Positions 45,378 through 54,382 of a stretch of DNA of 64,000 nt are shown here, piece by piece. The DNA comes from an uncultured SAR116 cluster alpha proteobacterium (lineage in GTDB: Bacteria; Pseudomonadota; Alphaproteobacteria; Puniceispirillales; Marisalimonadaceae), in the NCBI GenBank assembly GCA_902593735.1, contig CACJJL010000002.1:1-64000 (forward strand), written 5' to 3'. Position 1 is the stretch's first letter. Every line of letters starts with the position of its first letter. The notes below the pieces were generated by a model. The model did no database searches and was not told the origin of the DNA. It saw only the letters and a program-made list of their open reading frames with translations. Position numbers and translations under genes: made by a program.

Positions 45378-46313
45378 ATGGATAAAATTGGGATCTGTGG
45401 CGCGGGTTTGATTGGAGCAAGCTGGGCAATTGGTTTCGCAAATGCTGGTTTTAAATGTTTTGTTTATGACGTAAATCAAAATAGTTTTGCAAAATTTAGG
45501 AAAACATCAAACAAATTAATTCAAGATTTACGTATAATTAATCCCGATATTAACGAAGATAGGATAAATTCTAATATAAAACTTAACTGTAATATTGAAG
45601 AAATTTGCAATGACTCTATGTTAGTCCAGGAAAGTGTTATAGAAGATTTAGAGATTAAAAAAAAAATTTTTGTACAATTAGATAAACTAACATCAGAAAA
45701 TACTATAATTGCCTCATCATCATCTTACCTTTTAATATCTAGAATTTCGGAGCTTGTTAAACACAAGCATAGATGTATTAATGCTCATCCAGCGTTGCCG
45801 CCACATATTGTTCCATTTGTTGAAGTTGCTGGTGGGGAAAATACCGATTCTAAAATTATTAAACAAGCTGTCTCAATATACAAAAAAGCCAAATATGCTG
45901 CTATAACTGTAAATAAAGCGGCAGAAGGTTTTATTTTAAATAGATTGCAGGGTGCTCTTCTTAACGAAGCAGTTAGACTTCACGAAGGAGGTTTTGCTTC
46001 TATGGAAGATATCGATATAGCTTTAAAACATGCATTAGGCATAAGGTGGGCATTCATGGGTCCCTTTGAGATTATGGATTTAAATGCGCCAGAGGGTATT
46101 AAAGATTCTTTTACTCGATATAGAAAGGGTATACAAAATTTAGCTAAGGAGCAAAATAGTGTTCCTGAATATTCAGAAGAATATTTAAATAAATTAGAAA
46201 TGGATCAAAGAAAAAGATTATCTTATGATCAAAGGGATAATAGAGTAGAAAAAAGAAATAAAATGATTGCATTAATTAGAAAGCTTAAATCTGAATTAGG
46301 AGAGGATATTTAA
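45378..46313 (+). CDS. 3-hydroxyacyl-CoA dehydrogenase family (3-hydroxyacid/gulonate-type)
   Basis: A 311-residue NAD-dependent dehydrogenase. Rossmann motif GICGAGLIGASWA is at the N-terminus. The catalytic His region is INAHPALPPHIVPFVEV near residue 138 and the C-terminal domain contains GIRWAFMGPFEIMDLNAPEG. The latter pattern favours the lambda-crystallin/L-gulonate 3-dehydrogenase and carnitine dehydrogenase side of the family, which act on free 3-hydroxyacids. The next gene encodes a BKACE, which would cleave the resulting 3-keto acid. Confidence 0.84.
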   Translation: MDKIGICGAGLIGASWAIGFANAGFKCFVYDVNQNSFAKFRKTSNKLIQDLRIINPDINEDRINSNIKLNCNIEEICNDSMLVQESVIEDLEIKKKIFVQLDKLTSENTIIASSSSYLLISRISELVKHKHRCINAHPALPPHIVPFVEVAGGENTDSKIIKQAVSIYKKAKYAAITVNKAAEGFILNRLQGALLNEAVRLHEGGFASMEDIDIALKHALGIRWAFMGPFEIMDLNAPEGIKDSFTRYRKGIQNLAKEQNSVPEYSEEYLNKLEMDQRKRLSYDQRDNRVEKRNKMIALIRKLKSELGEDI

Positions 46314-47246
46314 ATGGCTAAAAAAGTTATTATCAGCTGTGCAGTAACAGGAGCGATACATACACCTTCAATGTCAGAGTTTTTACCGGTGACAGCAGAA
46401 GAAGTTATTGAACATTCATTAGTAGCACATGAAGCTGGTGCTGCTGTCCTGCATTTGCATGCACGAGATGAGGATGATGGCCACCCAACTCAAGATCCGG
46501 AAGAATTTCAAAAATTTCTGCCAACTATTCACAACTCTTGTGATGCAGTGATAAACATTACAACTGGAGGTGGTCCACAAATGACAGTGGAAGAGAGAAT
46601 GAAGCCTGCAATGCATTTTAAACCAGAACTTGCTTCCTTGAATATGGGATCAATGAATTTTGGACTTTTCCCAATGCTCAAAAGACATAATCAGTTAAAA
46701 TATCCTTGGGAAAAAGAGATGCTTGAAAAAAGTAAGTATTCTCTTTTTAAAAATACTTTTGAAGATATTGAAAACATAATGACATTTGGCTATGAAAATG
46801 GAACTAAGTTTGAGTTTGAATGTTATGATGTTGGTCACTTATATAATCTTCATTATTTTCATAGAGAAGGTATGTTAAAAGGTCCTTACTTTATTCAATT
46901 TGTTATGGGAATAATGGGTGGTATTGGTGCTGATGCTGACAATTTATTACATATGAAAAAAACAGCTGATAAATTATTTGGTGAAGTAGGTTATGAGTGG
47001 TCAGTTGTCGGTGCTGGAGCAACTCAAATGAGGATGAATGCAACTGGTGCTTCTTTAGGTTCTCATGTGCGTGTTGGTCTTGAAGATTCTCTATGGGATG
47101 GTCCTGGTAATTTAGCTAAGACAAATGCTGATCAAGTAAAAAGGGTAAGAGAAATCTTAGAAGGACTTTCACTGGAGATTGCTACACCTGATGAAGCAAG
47201 ACAAATGTTAGGGCTAAAAGGAAAAAATAATACTAACATAAATTAG
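46314..47246 (+). CDS. Beta-keto acid cleavage enzyme (BKACE, DUF849)
   Basis: A 310-residue zinc-dependent TIM-barrel enzyme. The metal-binding His pair is in VLHLHARDEDDG near residue 48, the catalytic ARDEDDG Glu/Asp lies beside it, INITTGGG near residue 83, and FECYDVGHLYN near residue 165. BKACEs condense a beta-keto acid with acetyl-CoA to give acetoacetate and a new CoA ester (or the reverse). The start follows the dehydrogenase stop with no gap, so the two act together. Confidence 0.9.
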   Translation: MAKKVIISCAVTGAIHTPSMSEFLPVTAEEVIEHSLVAHEAGAAVLHLHARDEDDGHPTQDPEEFQKFLPTIHNSCDAVINITTGGGPQMTVEERMKPAMHFKPELASLNMGSMNFGLFPMLKRHNQLKYPWEKEMLEKSKYSLFKNTFEDIENIMTFGYENGTKFEFECYDVGHLYNLHYFHREGMLKGPYFIQFVMGIMGGIGADADNLLHMKKTADKLFGEVGYEWSVVGAGATQMRMNATGASLGSHVRVGLEDSLWDGPGNLAKTNADQVKRVREILEGLSLEIATPDEARQMLGLKGKNNTNIN

Positions 47247-47256
47247 AAAGTTAAAA

Positions 47257-48033
47257 ATGAACTACGAAAAACTTCTTGAAGGTAAAAAAGTTCTTATAAC
47301 AGCTGGAGCTGACGGGATCGGTTATGCAATAGCTAAAAGATTTGACAAAGCAGGAGCCAAAGTCTTTGTATGTGATATCAATTCTGAAGCTGTGAACAAA
47401 GTCAATGATGTTGATGATAATATCAAAGCAGTTGTATGTGACCTTAGGCAAACCCAATTGATCTCATCTATGGTTGAAGCCGGGTTTGATTACCTAAAAG
47501 AAATTGACATTATTGTAAATAATGCTGGGATTGCAGGAGAGACTGCTGGTATTGGTGAGCAAACCCTAGGAGGTTGGCAAGAGTGTTTACAAGTTAATAT
47601 TACTAGTCATTTTGAAACAATGAGACTAGTTGTTCCACGTATGAATAACGATGGATCAATTCTGTCGGTATCTTCAGTTGCTGGTAGAGTTGGCTTTGCT
47701 TACAGAATACCGTATGCAGCTACAAAGTGGGCGGTTATAGGCATGGTTAAGAGTTTAGCAATTGAACTAGGTCCTCGGGGTATAAGAGCAAACGCACTTT
47801 TACCAGGTATTGTTGAAGGGGAGAGACAAAACCGAGTTATTGAAGCAAAGGCTAAAGTTAAAAAAGTATCATTCGAAGTAATGAAAGACGAAATTTTATC
47901 CGGTGCGTCATTGAATAGATTTGTAACTCACGAAGATTTAGCAGAGCAAGCTCATTTCTTGTGTAGTCCTCTTGGGAAAAATATTTCTGGTCAAGCAGTA
48001 AGTGTTTGTGGAAATATAGAAAAGGCCGGATAA
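47257..48033 (+). CDS. Short-chain dehydrogenase/reductase
   Basis: A 258-residue classical SDR. It has the nucleotide-binding TAGADGIGYAIA (GxxxGxG form), INVNNAGIAG-like NNAGIAG near residue 88, the catalytic Ser in ILSVSSVAG, and YAATK (Tyr-x-x-x-Lys) near residue 155. The last residues (GQAVSVCGN) are the usual family end. It starts ten bases after the BKACE stop. It likely oxidises or reduces an intermediate of the same pathway. The substrate is unknown. Confidence 0.88.
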   Translation: MNYEKLLEGKKVLITAGADGIGYAIAKRFDKAGAKVFVCDINSEAVNKVNDVDDNIKAVVCDLRQTQLISSMVEAGFDYLKEIDIIVNNAGIAGETAGIGEQTLGGWQECLQVNITSHFETMRLVVPRMNNDGSILSVSSVAGRVGFAYRIPYAATKWAVIGMVKSLAIELGPRGIRANALLPGIVEGERQNRVIEAKAKVKKVSFEVMKDEILSGASLNRFVTHEDLAEQAHFLCSPLGKNISGQAVSVCGNIEKAG

Positions 48034-48035
48034 GT

Positions 48036-48884
48036 TTATTTTATAATTTCATCTAATATTGGATAGATATAAGTTTTAAATAAATCTGGATTTTCTGACA
48101 TAGGAAAATGACCTATTCCTGGTATTATAGTTGCTTTAGATCCCTTAATTCTTTTTGCTGTTTCTAGTGTCCGTTCAGGTGTACAAGAACAATCATATTC
48201 ACCTGATAAAAGATATACTGGACATTTTGAAGTATCTATTAAATTTGAACGTTCATCAAAGTCTCCGTCATGCCAATAAAAATAAAGATCTCCTTTGAAA
48301 ACGCCGGGCCCTCCTTGCATATAATGCCATAAAGTTTCATGTTTAAAATTATTTGGACTCTGAGGTGCTATTTGTGAGGAAACAAATGCCGCTTGAACTA
48401 AACCACCATGAACATCTGGTCTGTGCAGCCATTCTAGATCATAATAAGGTTCAAGTTTGTCAGAACCTTCAAGTGCAATCACAGCTTTAAAGTAATCACA
48501 ATGTTCTAGGGCAAGATGTAAGACTACTCTTCCACCCATGGAGCAACCCATTATAACTGGATCAGTTAATTTATATTGCTTACAAAAAGACATTATTATT
48601 TCTTTATAAAGATTTGTAGTTAGTTTGTAGTCTTTCAATTCATAACCTTCTGGTGGGTTGGATTTCCCATGCCAAGGTAAATCAAAAACAATTACTCTAT
48701 AATTATTTGTAATTCTTTTATCATTTAAAATATGTCGAAATTGTCTTCCATCAGACCCGGCTGTATGCAGGCATAATAGAGGTGTCCCCTGTCCTGCCTC
48801 CTCAACATAAATTCTATAATTGTCTTTTTTTATATTTAAATTAAAATATCTGCCAATAATATCCTCAAAGTTTAAATCAGTCAT
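48036..48884 (-). CDS. Alpha/beta hydrolase
   Basis: A 282-residue alpha/beta-fold hydrolase. It shows LLCLHTAGSDGRQF, VFDLPWHGKSNPPEG, the nucleophile elbow GCSMGGRVV near residue 127, LLSGEYDCSC (catalytic Asp region) and GHFPMSENP (His). The triad is Ser-Asp-His, so it is an esterase, lactonase or C-C hydrolase type. It overlaps the upstream small gene by eight bases (48877-48884), so they form an operon. Its substrate is not predictable. Confidence 0.86.
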   Translation of the reverse strand: MTDLNFEDIIGRYFNLNIKKDNYRIYVEEAGQGTPLLCLHTAGSDGRQFRHILNDKRITNNYRVIVFDLPWHGKSNPPEGYELKDYKLTTNLYKEIIMSFCKQYKLTDPVIMGCSMGGRVVLHLALEHCDYFKAVIALEGSDKLEPYYDLEWLHRPDVHGGLVQAAFVSSQIAPQSPNNFKHETLWHYMQGGPGVFKGDLYFYWHDGDFDERSNLIDTSKCPVYLLSGEYDCSCTPERTLETAKRIKGSKATIIPGIGHFPMSENPDLFKTYIYPILDEIIK

Positions 48885-49245
48885 GCTTATCTCTATTAGA
48901 AGCTATTAGATCTTTAAAATATTGAAGGTTTTGTATAAATGGGGTTAGATTTCCATCTATATATATAATTTTTTTCGCAAGCATAGCAAAGATATCATGA
49001 TAATCTCTAGGAGGTACTTTTAACCAATGTTTATTCCAACTATCCCTTTGTCCATAAATTTTAAAAGTTCCACTTTGGGTTAAAATTTCCCTTTCATTTA
49101 TAGACAATACATTTCCACTCAGGATCTCAATTAAATAATCTTTGTCTCCAATACCAAATGTAAAAGTGATATTTAACCAACGACCATTTTCAATTAATCT
49201 TTTATTGGAATTTATGTTGTTTATCCAATTTTCGATTGATAGCAT
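48877..49245 (-). CDS. Small protein, possible SCP2-like lipid/ligand-binding fold
   Basis: A 122-residue cytosolic protein that I only tentatively recognise. The ITFTFGIGDKDYLIEILSGNVLSINE pattern followed by KIYGQRDSWNKHW and IDGNLTPFIQNLQYF near the end resembles SCP2-like sterol-transfer domains (strand, alternate strand, 'G...l......f'). It overlaps the hydrolase start by eight bases, so the hydrolase and this protein are made together. It could instead be an uncharacterised small family. Confidence 0.5.
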   Translation of the reverse strand: MLSIENWINNINSNKRLIENGRWLNITFTFGIGDKDYLIEILSGNVLSINEREILTQSGTFKIYGQRDSWNKHWLKVPPRDYHDIFAMLAKKIIYIDGNLTPFIQNLQYFKDLIASNRDKHD

Positions 49246-49337
49246 AACTATATTCTTTCAATTATGTAAAAATATAAGTCTTTATAAATATTTTACAAAA
49301 GGAATCTTTGATATAAGTTTATACTATAGGGGGAGAA

Positions 49338-50546
49338 ATGTTTAACATTAATAATTTTTTACATTTAGATGCTCTAAAACCAGCAGTGGAATGGAAAGGT
49401 TTTCCAAAATACAATTTTGTAGGAGGGCATATTGATGGTGATAGTATCCCAGTGCAATCTATAAAGGATTCTCTAAATAAAATAATATTAAAAGAGGGAA
49501 AAACTTTAGCTAAATATGGACTAGAAAGTGGTCCTCAGGGCTTTTTACCATTAAGAAAATTTATATCAAATCAGTCAAAAGTTAGTTCAAAAATTAATTG
49601 CTCCGAAAGAGAGATATTAGTTCTTTCTGGTTCATTGCAAGCTTTAGATCTTGTAAATCAGACATTTCTTAGAAAAGGAGATACAGTAATAATTGAAGAG
49701 GAAAATTATGGAGGAACTATTTCAAGGCTGAAAAGACTTGGTGTAAATATGGTTGGAATACCCCTAGAAAAAGATGGAATGAATCTAAAAATCTTAGAGC
49801 AAGAGTTGAATTATCTTCTGAAAAAAGAAATAATCCCAAGATATATTTACACAATCCCAACAATTCAAAACCCAACTGGAACAGTAATGACTGTTGCTAA
49901 AAGGAAACAACTAATAAAATTATCAAAAAAATATCAAATACCTATTTTTGAAGATGATTGTTATGCAGATCTTCTTTTTGAAAAAAAAAGACCCCCTGCA
50001 ATAAAGTCGTTTGATAAAGAGGGTTATGTAACTTACTGTGGATCTTTTTCTAAATCAATTGCACCTGCACTTAGAGTTGGATATTTAATTGCCAATTGGG
50101 AAGTTTTATCAAGAATATTACCTTATAAAACTGATGCAGGTAGCGGATCATTAGAACAAATGGCACTGGCAGAGTTTTGCAAGAAAAATTTTAATTCACA
50201 TGTCAAAACACTAAAAAATAAATTGCAAAAAAAATCAGAAGCTATTTGCAGTGCTTTGGACAAATATTTTGGATCTTCTGCTGAATATAAAAAACCTGAT
50301 GGTGGAATTTTTGTTTGGGTTGATCTGCATAAAAAAGTAGACACATCTCGTCTTTACGAATTGGCATTAAAAGATGGTGTGGCAATAAATCCAGGAAATG
50401 AATGGTCAATTAATATAAGTGGTAGACATAAAATGAGACTTTGCTTTGGTAATCCTTCAATTAAAGAAATTGATGAGGGCATTAAACGTTTGGCTATAAT
50501 ATGTAGAAAAGAATTTGGAATACCCACAAAGATTGCGAATTTATAA
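49338..50546 (+). CDS. PLP-dependent aminotransferase (class I/II fold)
   Basis: A 402-residue fold-type I aminotransferase without an N-terminal regulatory domain. It has YGLESGPQGFLPLRKFIS, ILVLSGSLQALDLV, PTIQNPTGTVM near residue 175, FEDDCYADLLF (Asp pairing with PLP) and the Schiff-base Lys in YCGSFSKSIAPALRVGY near residue 238. This is the pattern of 2-aminoadipate-type and related LysN-like enzymes. The amino donor and acceptor are unknown. It ends six bases inside the convergent hydrolase gene. Confidence 0.85.
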   Translation: MFNINNFLHLDALKPAVEWKGFPKYNFVGGHIDGDSIPVQSIKDSLNKIILKEGKTLAKYGLESGPQGFLPLRKFISNQSKVSSKINCSEREILVLSGSLQALDLVNQTFLRKGDTVIIEEENYGGTISRLKRLGVNMVGIPLEKDGMNLKILEQELNYLLKKEIIPRYIYTIPTIQNPTGTVMTVAKRKQLIKLSKKYQIPIFEDDCYADLLFEKKRPPAIKSFDKEGYVTYCGSFSKSIAPALRVGYLIANWEVLSRILPYKTDAGSGSLEQMALAEFCKKNFNSHVKTLKNKLQKKSEAICSALDKYFGSSAEYKKPDGGIFVWVDLHKKVDTSRLYELALKDGVAINPGNEWSINISGRHKMRLCFGNPSIKEIDEGIKRLAIICRKEFGIPTKIANL

Positions 50547-51443
50547 ATTTTTAATCTTCATTATATATAAAATGGCTTCGGAAAAATTTTTAGGGTCCTC
50601 CTGAGGCACATTATGGCCAATATTTGGAAGAATTTCATGTTTAAGATGACTTGAAAATTTTTGTTTAATTTTTGCAATATCAGATAATCCGGTCACGCCG
50701 TCATTATCACCATCAATTGTTATTGCAGGCGCAGAAATAACAGGCTGGTTAGATAATTTCTTTTCTATTTTTTCAAACTTTTTGTCGCCACATACTAGCC
50801 CAAATCGATGCCGGTAACTATGAATAACTACTTCTACAAAATCAGGATTCTCAAAAGCATTAGCACTTAAATTATATAAAATATTATTAACATTCCAAGT
50901 TGGTGACCATGTTTTCCATATAAATTTTATAAAATCGTGACGTTGATTTAAAAGACCATTTCGTCCCCTTTCACTATGGAAAAAATATTGATACCATAAT
51001 TTTTGTTCAATTTCTGGTTTAACTGGTATTGATGATTTTTTTATGTCTTGAATATTGTACCCGTTGCAGGAAACTAAACCTAAACACCTATTTGGATATA
51101 GTGCAGCGACTATGCATGCTGCCCTGCCGCCCCAATCATATCCTCCTAAAATTGCTTTATCTATCTTGAGTGCGTCCATAAGTTCTAACAAGTCAAATCC
51201 AAGTGCTGCTTGTTGACCTGAACGTAGGGTATCATTTTGTAAAAAAATTGTGTGTCCATACCCTCTTAAGTAAGGAATAATTATTCTGCAGCTTGACATT
51301 AATAACGGGACTACTTCTTTGTAAGCATGAATATCGTATGGGAAGCCATGCAAAAGTATTACGGGTAAACCTTTTCTTGAACCCGCCTCAAAGTAGCTGA
51401 CATTTAAATCTCCAGCATTTATATTTTTTAAATTCTTTATCAA
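50541..51443 (-). CDS. Alpha/beta hydrolase with Asp nucleophile (epoxide hydrolase/dehalogenase type)
   Basis: A 300-residue hydrolase with HGFPYDIHAYKEV at the oxyanion region. The nucleophile elbow is GYDWGGRAA near residue 115, where Asp replaces Ser. Asp at this position is characteristic of epoxide hydrolases and haloalkane or fluoroacetate dehalogenases. The His is in NIGHNVPQEDP near residue 280. Cytosolic. It lies between the aminotransferase and the Lrp-family gene; its pathway link is unclear. Confidence 0.83.
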   Translation of the reverse strand: MIKNLKNINAGDLNVSYFEAGSRKGLPVILLHGFPYDIHAYKEVVPLLMSSCRIIIPYLRGYGHTIFLQNDTLRSGQQAALGFDLLELMDALKIDKAILGGYDWGGRAACIVAALYPNRCLGLVSCNGYNIQDIKKSSIPVKPEIEQKLWYQYFFHSERGRNGLLNQRHDFIKFIWKTWSPTWNVNNILYNLSANAFENPDFVEVVIHSYRHRFGLVCGDKKFEKIEKKLSNQPVISAPAITIDGDNDGVTGLSDIAKIKQKFSSHLKHEILPNIGHNVPQEDPKNFSEAILYIMKIKNL

Positions 51444-51463
51444 TTTTCAAATAACATAAATTA

Positions 51464-51931
51464 TTAATAATTTGTAGGTAAAGTATTTATTGTTTTAACT
51501 CTTCCTAGCGCAAAATTTGTTTCTATTGATGCAATACCTTTAACCTTTGTGAGTTCTTCTCTCATAAAGATTTCATAGTTTTTTAAGTCAGTTGCAACAA
51601 CTCTTAATAAATAATCTCTATTTCCAGTTACTAACCAACAATCCATAACAGCATCTAAAGATGTTATTTCTTTTTCAAATGACTTTAAAATTTGATCAGT
51701 TTGATTCTCTAATCTAACAGATACAAAAGCAGTTACCGGATAACCATAAGCAATTTCATCAATAATAGCTGTGTAACCAGCAATTAAACCTTTTTGCTCT
51801 AAGGTTTTTACTCTTCTTAAGCAAGGAGAGGGTGATAAGCCAACTTTTTCAGCCAACTCAAAATTAGTTAATTTTCCATTTTGCTGAAGAAAAAAAATAA
51901 TTTTTTGATCTATTTTATCAATATTGCTCAA
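51464..51931 (-). CDS. Lrp/AsnC-family transcriptional regulator
   Basis: A 155-residue regulator. The N-terminal winged helix-turn-helix (NFELAEKVGLSPSPCLRRVKTLEQKGLI, ~22-50) is followed by an AsnC-type ligand-binding domain (~65-150, with DAVMDCWLVTGNRDYLLRVVATD). Such proteins sense amino acids or related acids. It is divergent from the AceE-like gene across 122 bases, so it is a good candidate regulator of the 52054-62122 operon. The ligand is unknown. Confidence 0.9.
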   Translation of the reverse strand: MSNIDKIDQKIIFFLQQNGKLTNFELAEKVGLSPSPCLRRVKTLEQKGLIAGYTAIIDEIAYGYPVTAFVSVRLENQTDQILKSFEKEITSLDAVMDCWLVTGNRDYLLRVVATDLKNYEIFMREELTKVKGIASIETNFALGRVKTINTLPTNY

Positions 51932-52053
51932 AAAAAACCTATTTTAATATAATATTTTATTAATAGACTTATATTAGCAGATAATATTAAATTTAGAAGT
52001 ATTTTTATAATATTTAGTCATTCATTCCATTTGAAAGATGCTACAGTAAAAAA

Positions 52054-54351
52054 ATGAATGATGTTGATATTTTAAAAAAAATTGAAAAGAAAGTGTTGTG
52101 GCTTGCTTGTTGGATGATTCATAATGCAAATCATATTAGAGAAAATCAAGATAGCCTTAAAGTTGGTGGTCATCAAGCTAGTTCTGCTTCAATAGTTTCT
52201 ATAATGACAACCTTGTATTTTAGTATTTTAAAACCTGAAGACAGAGTTGCAGTTAAACCACATGCAAGTCCAGTATTTCATGCTATTCAGTATTTATCTG
52301 GATTGCAAACTAAAGAAAAAATTCAAAACTTTAGAGGTTTTGGTGGTGCACAATCATACCCGTCTAGAACAAAAGATATTGATGATGTTGATATTTCGAC
52401 TGGATCAGTTGGATTAGGTGTGGCAATGACAAGTTTCATTTCATTAATTCAAGATTATATTGCAAGAAAACAATTTTACAAAAACAAACCGTTAGGGAGA
52501 ATGATTGCATTAGTTGGTGATGCAGAGCTAGATGAGGGTAATGTTTATGAGTGTCTTCAAGAAGGTTGGAAACATGATTTAAGGAATGTTTGGTGGATAA
52601 TTGATTATAACCGACAATCACTTGATGGAGTTGTCCATGAAGGGTTATCTGAAAGGCTAAGTTCAGTTTTTTCAGCTTTTGATTGGAACCTTGTAGTATT
52701 AAAATATGGTAAATTACAAGAAGAAGCATTTAAAGAGCCAGGTGGAAATAAATTAAGAAAATGGATTGATGATTGCCCTAATCAATTATATTCAGCTCTA
52801 ATTTTTGAAGGTGGTGAAGCTTTTAAGAAAAGAGTTTTAGATGATATTGGCGATCAATCTGAGATTTCAAATCTGATTAATAAAAGATCTGATTCTGAGT
52901 TTTTAGAATTAATGTCAAATTTAGGAGGTCATTGTATTTCTACTCTTTGTAAGTCATTTAATAAAATTAAGAATGATAAACCAACTGCTTTCATTGCATA
53001 TACAATTAAAGGGTGGGGCACTCCATTAGCAGGCCATAAAGACAATCATGCTGGTCTTATGACTAAAGCTCAAATGGAAGATTTTAAATCTAAATTAGAA
53101 ATTAATGATGGTGAAGAATGGAATAATTTTTCTGCCGAAAAAAAACATTTAAATATAGATGAATATATAAAAAACCTACCTTTTCAAAAAGCAGGTCATA
53201 GAAAATTTGCTGGAAATAAAGTTGTAATTGATGAACCAATTTTGATTATTGATAATAAAATATCTACTCAAAGTGCATTTGGAAAAATTCTAGATTCATA
53301 TGCAAAAAACAATACTGAATTTACCCAAAGAATTGTAACCACATCGCCCGATGTATCAGTTTCGACTAACCTTGGATCGTGGATTAATAGAAGAGGATTG
53401 TTCAGTAGAAAAGATAATTCTGATATTTTTAAGGATAGGAAAATACCTTCTGCTCAAAAATGGATTTTTTCTCCAGATGGACAGCATATAGAGCTTGGTA
53501 TAGCTGAAATGAATTTATTTATGATGCTTGGGTCCGCTGGTCTTTCTCATGAGTTATTTAATGAAAGATTGTTCCCTATAGGCACAGTTTATGATCCGTT
53601 TATAGCACGAGGTTTAGATGCTTTAAACTATGCTTGTTATCAAGATGCAAGATTTATAATTGTAGGAACTCCCTCTGGTGTCTCCTTAGCACCAGAGGGC
53701 GGTGCACATCAATCTATTGGAACTCCTTTAACTGGCATAAGTCAGCCAGGCCTATTAAGTTTTGAACCTGCTTTTGCAGATGAGCTGTCAATTATGATGA
53801 ACTACAGTTTTAATTATTTGCAAGATGAAAATGGGGGTTCAGTATATATCAGATTAAGCACTCGATCTATTGATCAACCATCTAGAGAATTAACTAAAGA
53901 TTTACAAGATCAAATTTTAAAGGGAGGATATTGGTTAAAACAACCTGGTTCAAATCCAGAAATCATATTAGCCTATCAAGGTGTTATAGCAGCAGAAGTC
54001 ATTGAAGCAACTGCTAATTTAGGAGAAAAATTTAGAGATGTTGGGGTCCTAGCTATTACGAGTTCAGACATATTATTGAGTGATTGGAAAAATAAACATT
54101 TATCTCCAAATCAAAATAACACTAAATCTCATATTGAAAATTTATTAAAAGATGTTCCAAGAGACACGAAGATTTTGACAGTAATTGATGGTCATCAATT
54201 AACATTATCTTGGTTAGGCTCTGTACTTGGTCATAAAGTAATACCTCTTGGAGTTGATTTTTTTGGACAAACTGGAAATATAAAAGAACTTTTGACAGAG
54301 TTTGCAATTGACTCTGGTAACATAAGTAACTTAGGCTTTAAATTTGCCTAA
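52054..54351 (+). CDS. AceE-like thiamine-diphosphate dehydrogenase/transketolase
   Basis: A 765-residue protein of the homodimeric pyruvate dehydrogenase E1/transketolase type. The N-terminal GGHQASSASI and NHIREN stretches recall AceE. The ThDP/Mg motif is GDAELDEGN at 155-163, ending in IDYNRQSLDG ~25 residues later. A second ThDP-interacting domain (~475-620) contains ELGIAEMNLF. It is about 120 residues shorter than E. coli AceE. No E2/E3 genes are nearby, so the true substrate may be another 2-oxo acid or aldehyde. It is divergent from the Lrp-type regulator and 31 bases from dctP. Confidence 0.8.
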   Translation: MNDVDILKKIEKKVLWLACWMIHNANHIRENQDSLKVGGHQASSASIVSIMTTLYFSILKPEDRVAVKPHASPVFHAIQYLSGLQTKEKIQNFRGFGGAQSYPSRTKDIDDVDISTGSVGLGVAMTSFISLIQDYIARKQFYKNKPLGRMIALVGDAELDEGNVYECLQEGWKHDLRNVWWIIDYNRQSLDGVVHEGLSERLSSVFSAFDWNLVVLKYGKLQEEAFKEPGGNKLRKWIDDCPNQLYSALIFEGGEAFKKRVLDDIGDQSEISNLINKRSDSEFLELMSNLGGHCISTLCKSFNKIKNDKPTAFIAYTIKGWGTPLAGHKDNHAGLMTKAQMEDFKSKLEINDGEEWNNFSAEKKHLNIDEYIKNLPFQKAGHRKFAGNKVVIDEPILIIDNKISTQSAFGKILDSYAKNNTEFTQRIVTTSPDVSVSTNLGSWINRRGLFSRKDNSDIFKDRKIPSAQKWIFSPDGQHIELGIAEMNLFMMLGSAGLSHELFNERLFPIGTVYDPFIARGLDALNYACYQDARFIIVGTPSGVSLAPEGGAHQSIGTPLTGISQPGLLSFEPAFADELSIMMNYSFNYLQDENGGSVYIRLSTRSIDQPSRELTKDLQDQILKGGYWLKQPGSNPEIILAYQGVIAAEVIEATANLGEKFRDVGVLAITSSDILLSDWKNKHLSPNQNNTKSHIENLLKDVPRDTKILTVIDGHQLTLSWLGSVLGHKVIPLGVDFFGQTGNIKELLTEFAIDSGNISNLGFKFA

Positions 54352-54382
54352 GTAATTTTAATAATAATAACGGATAGGAGTT

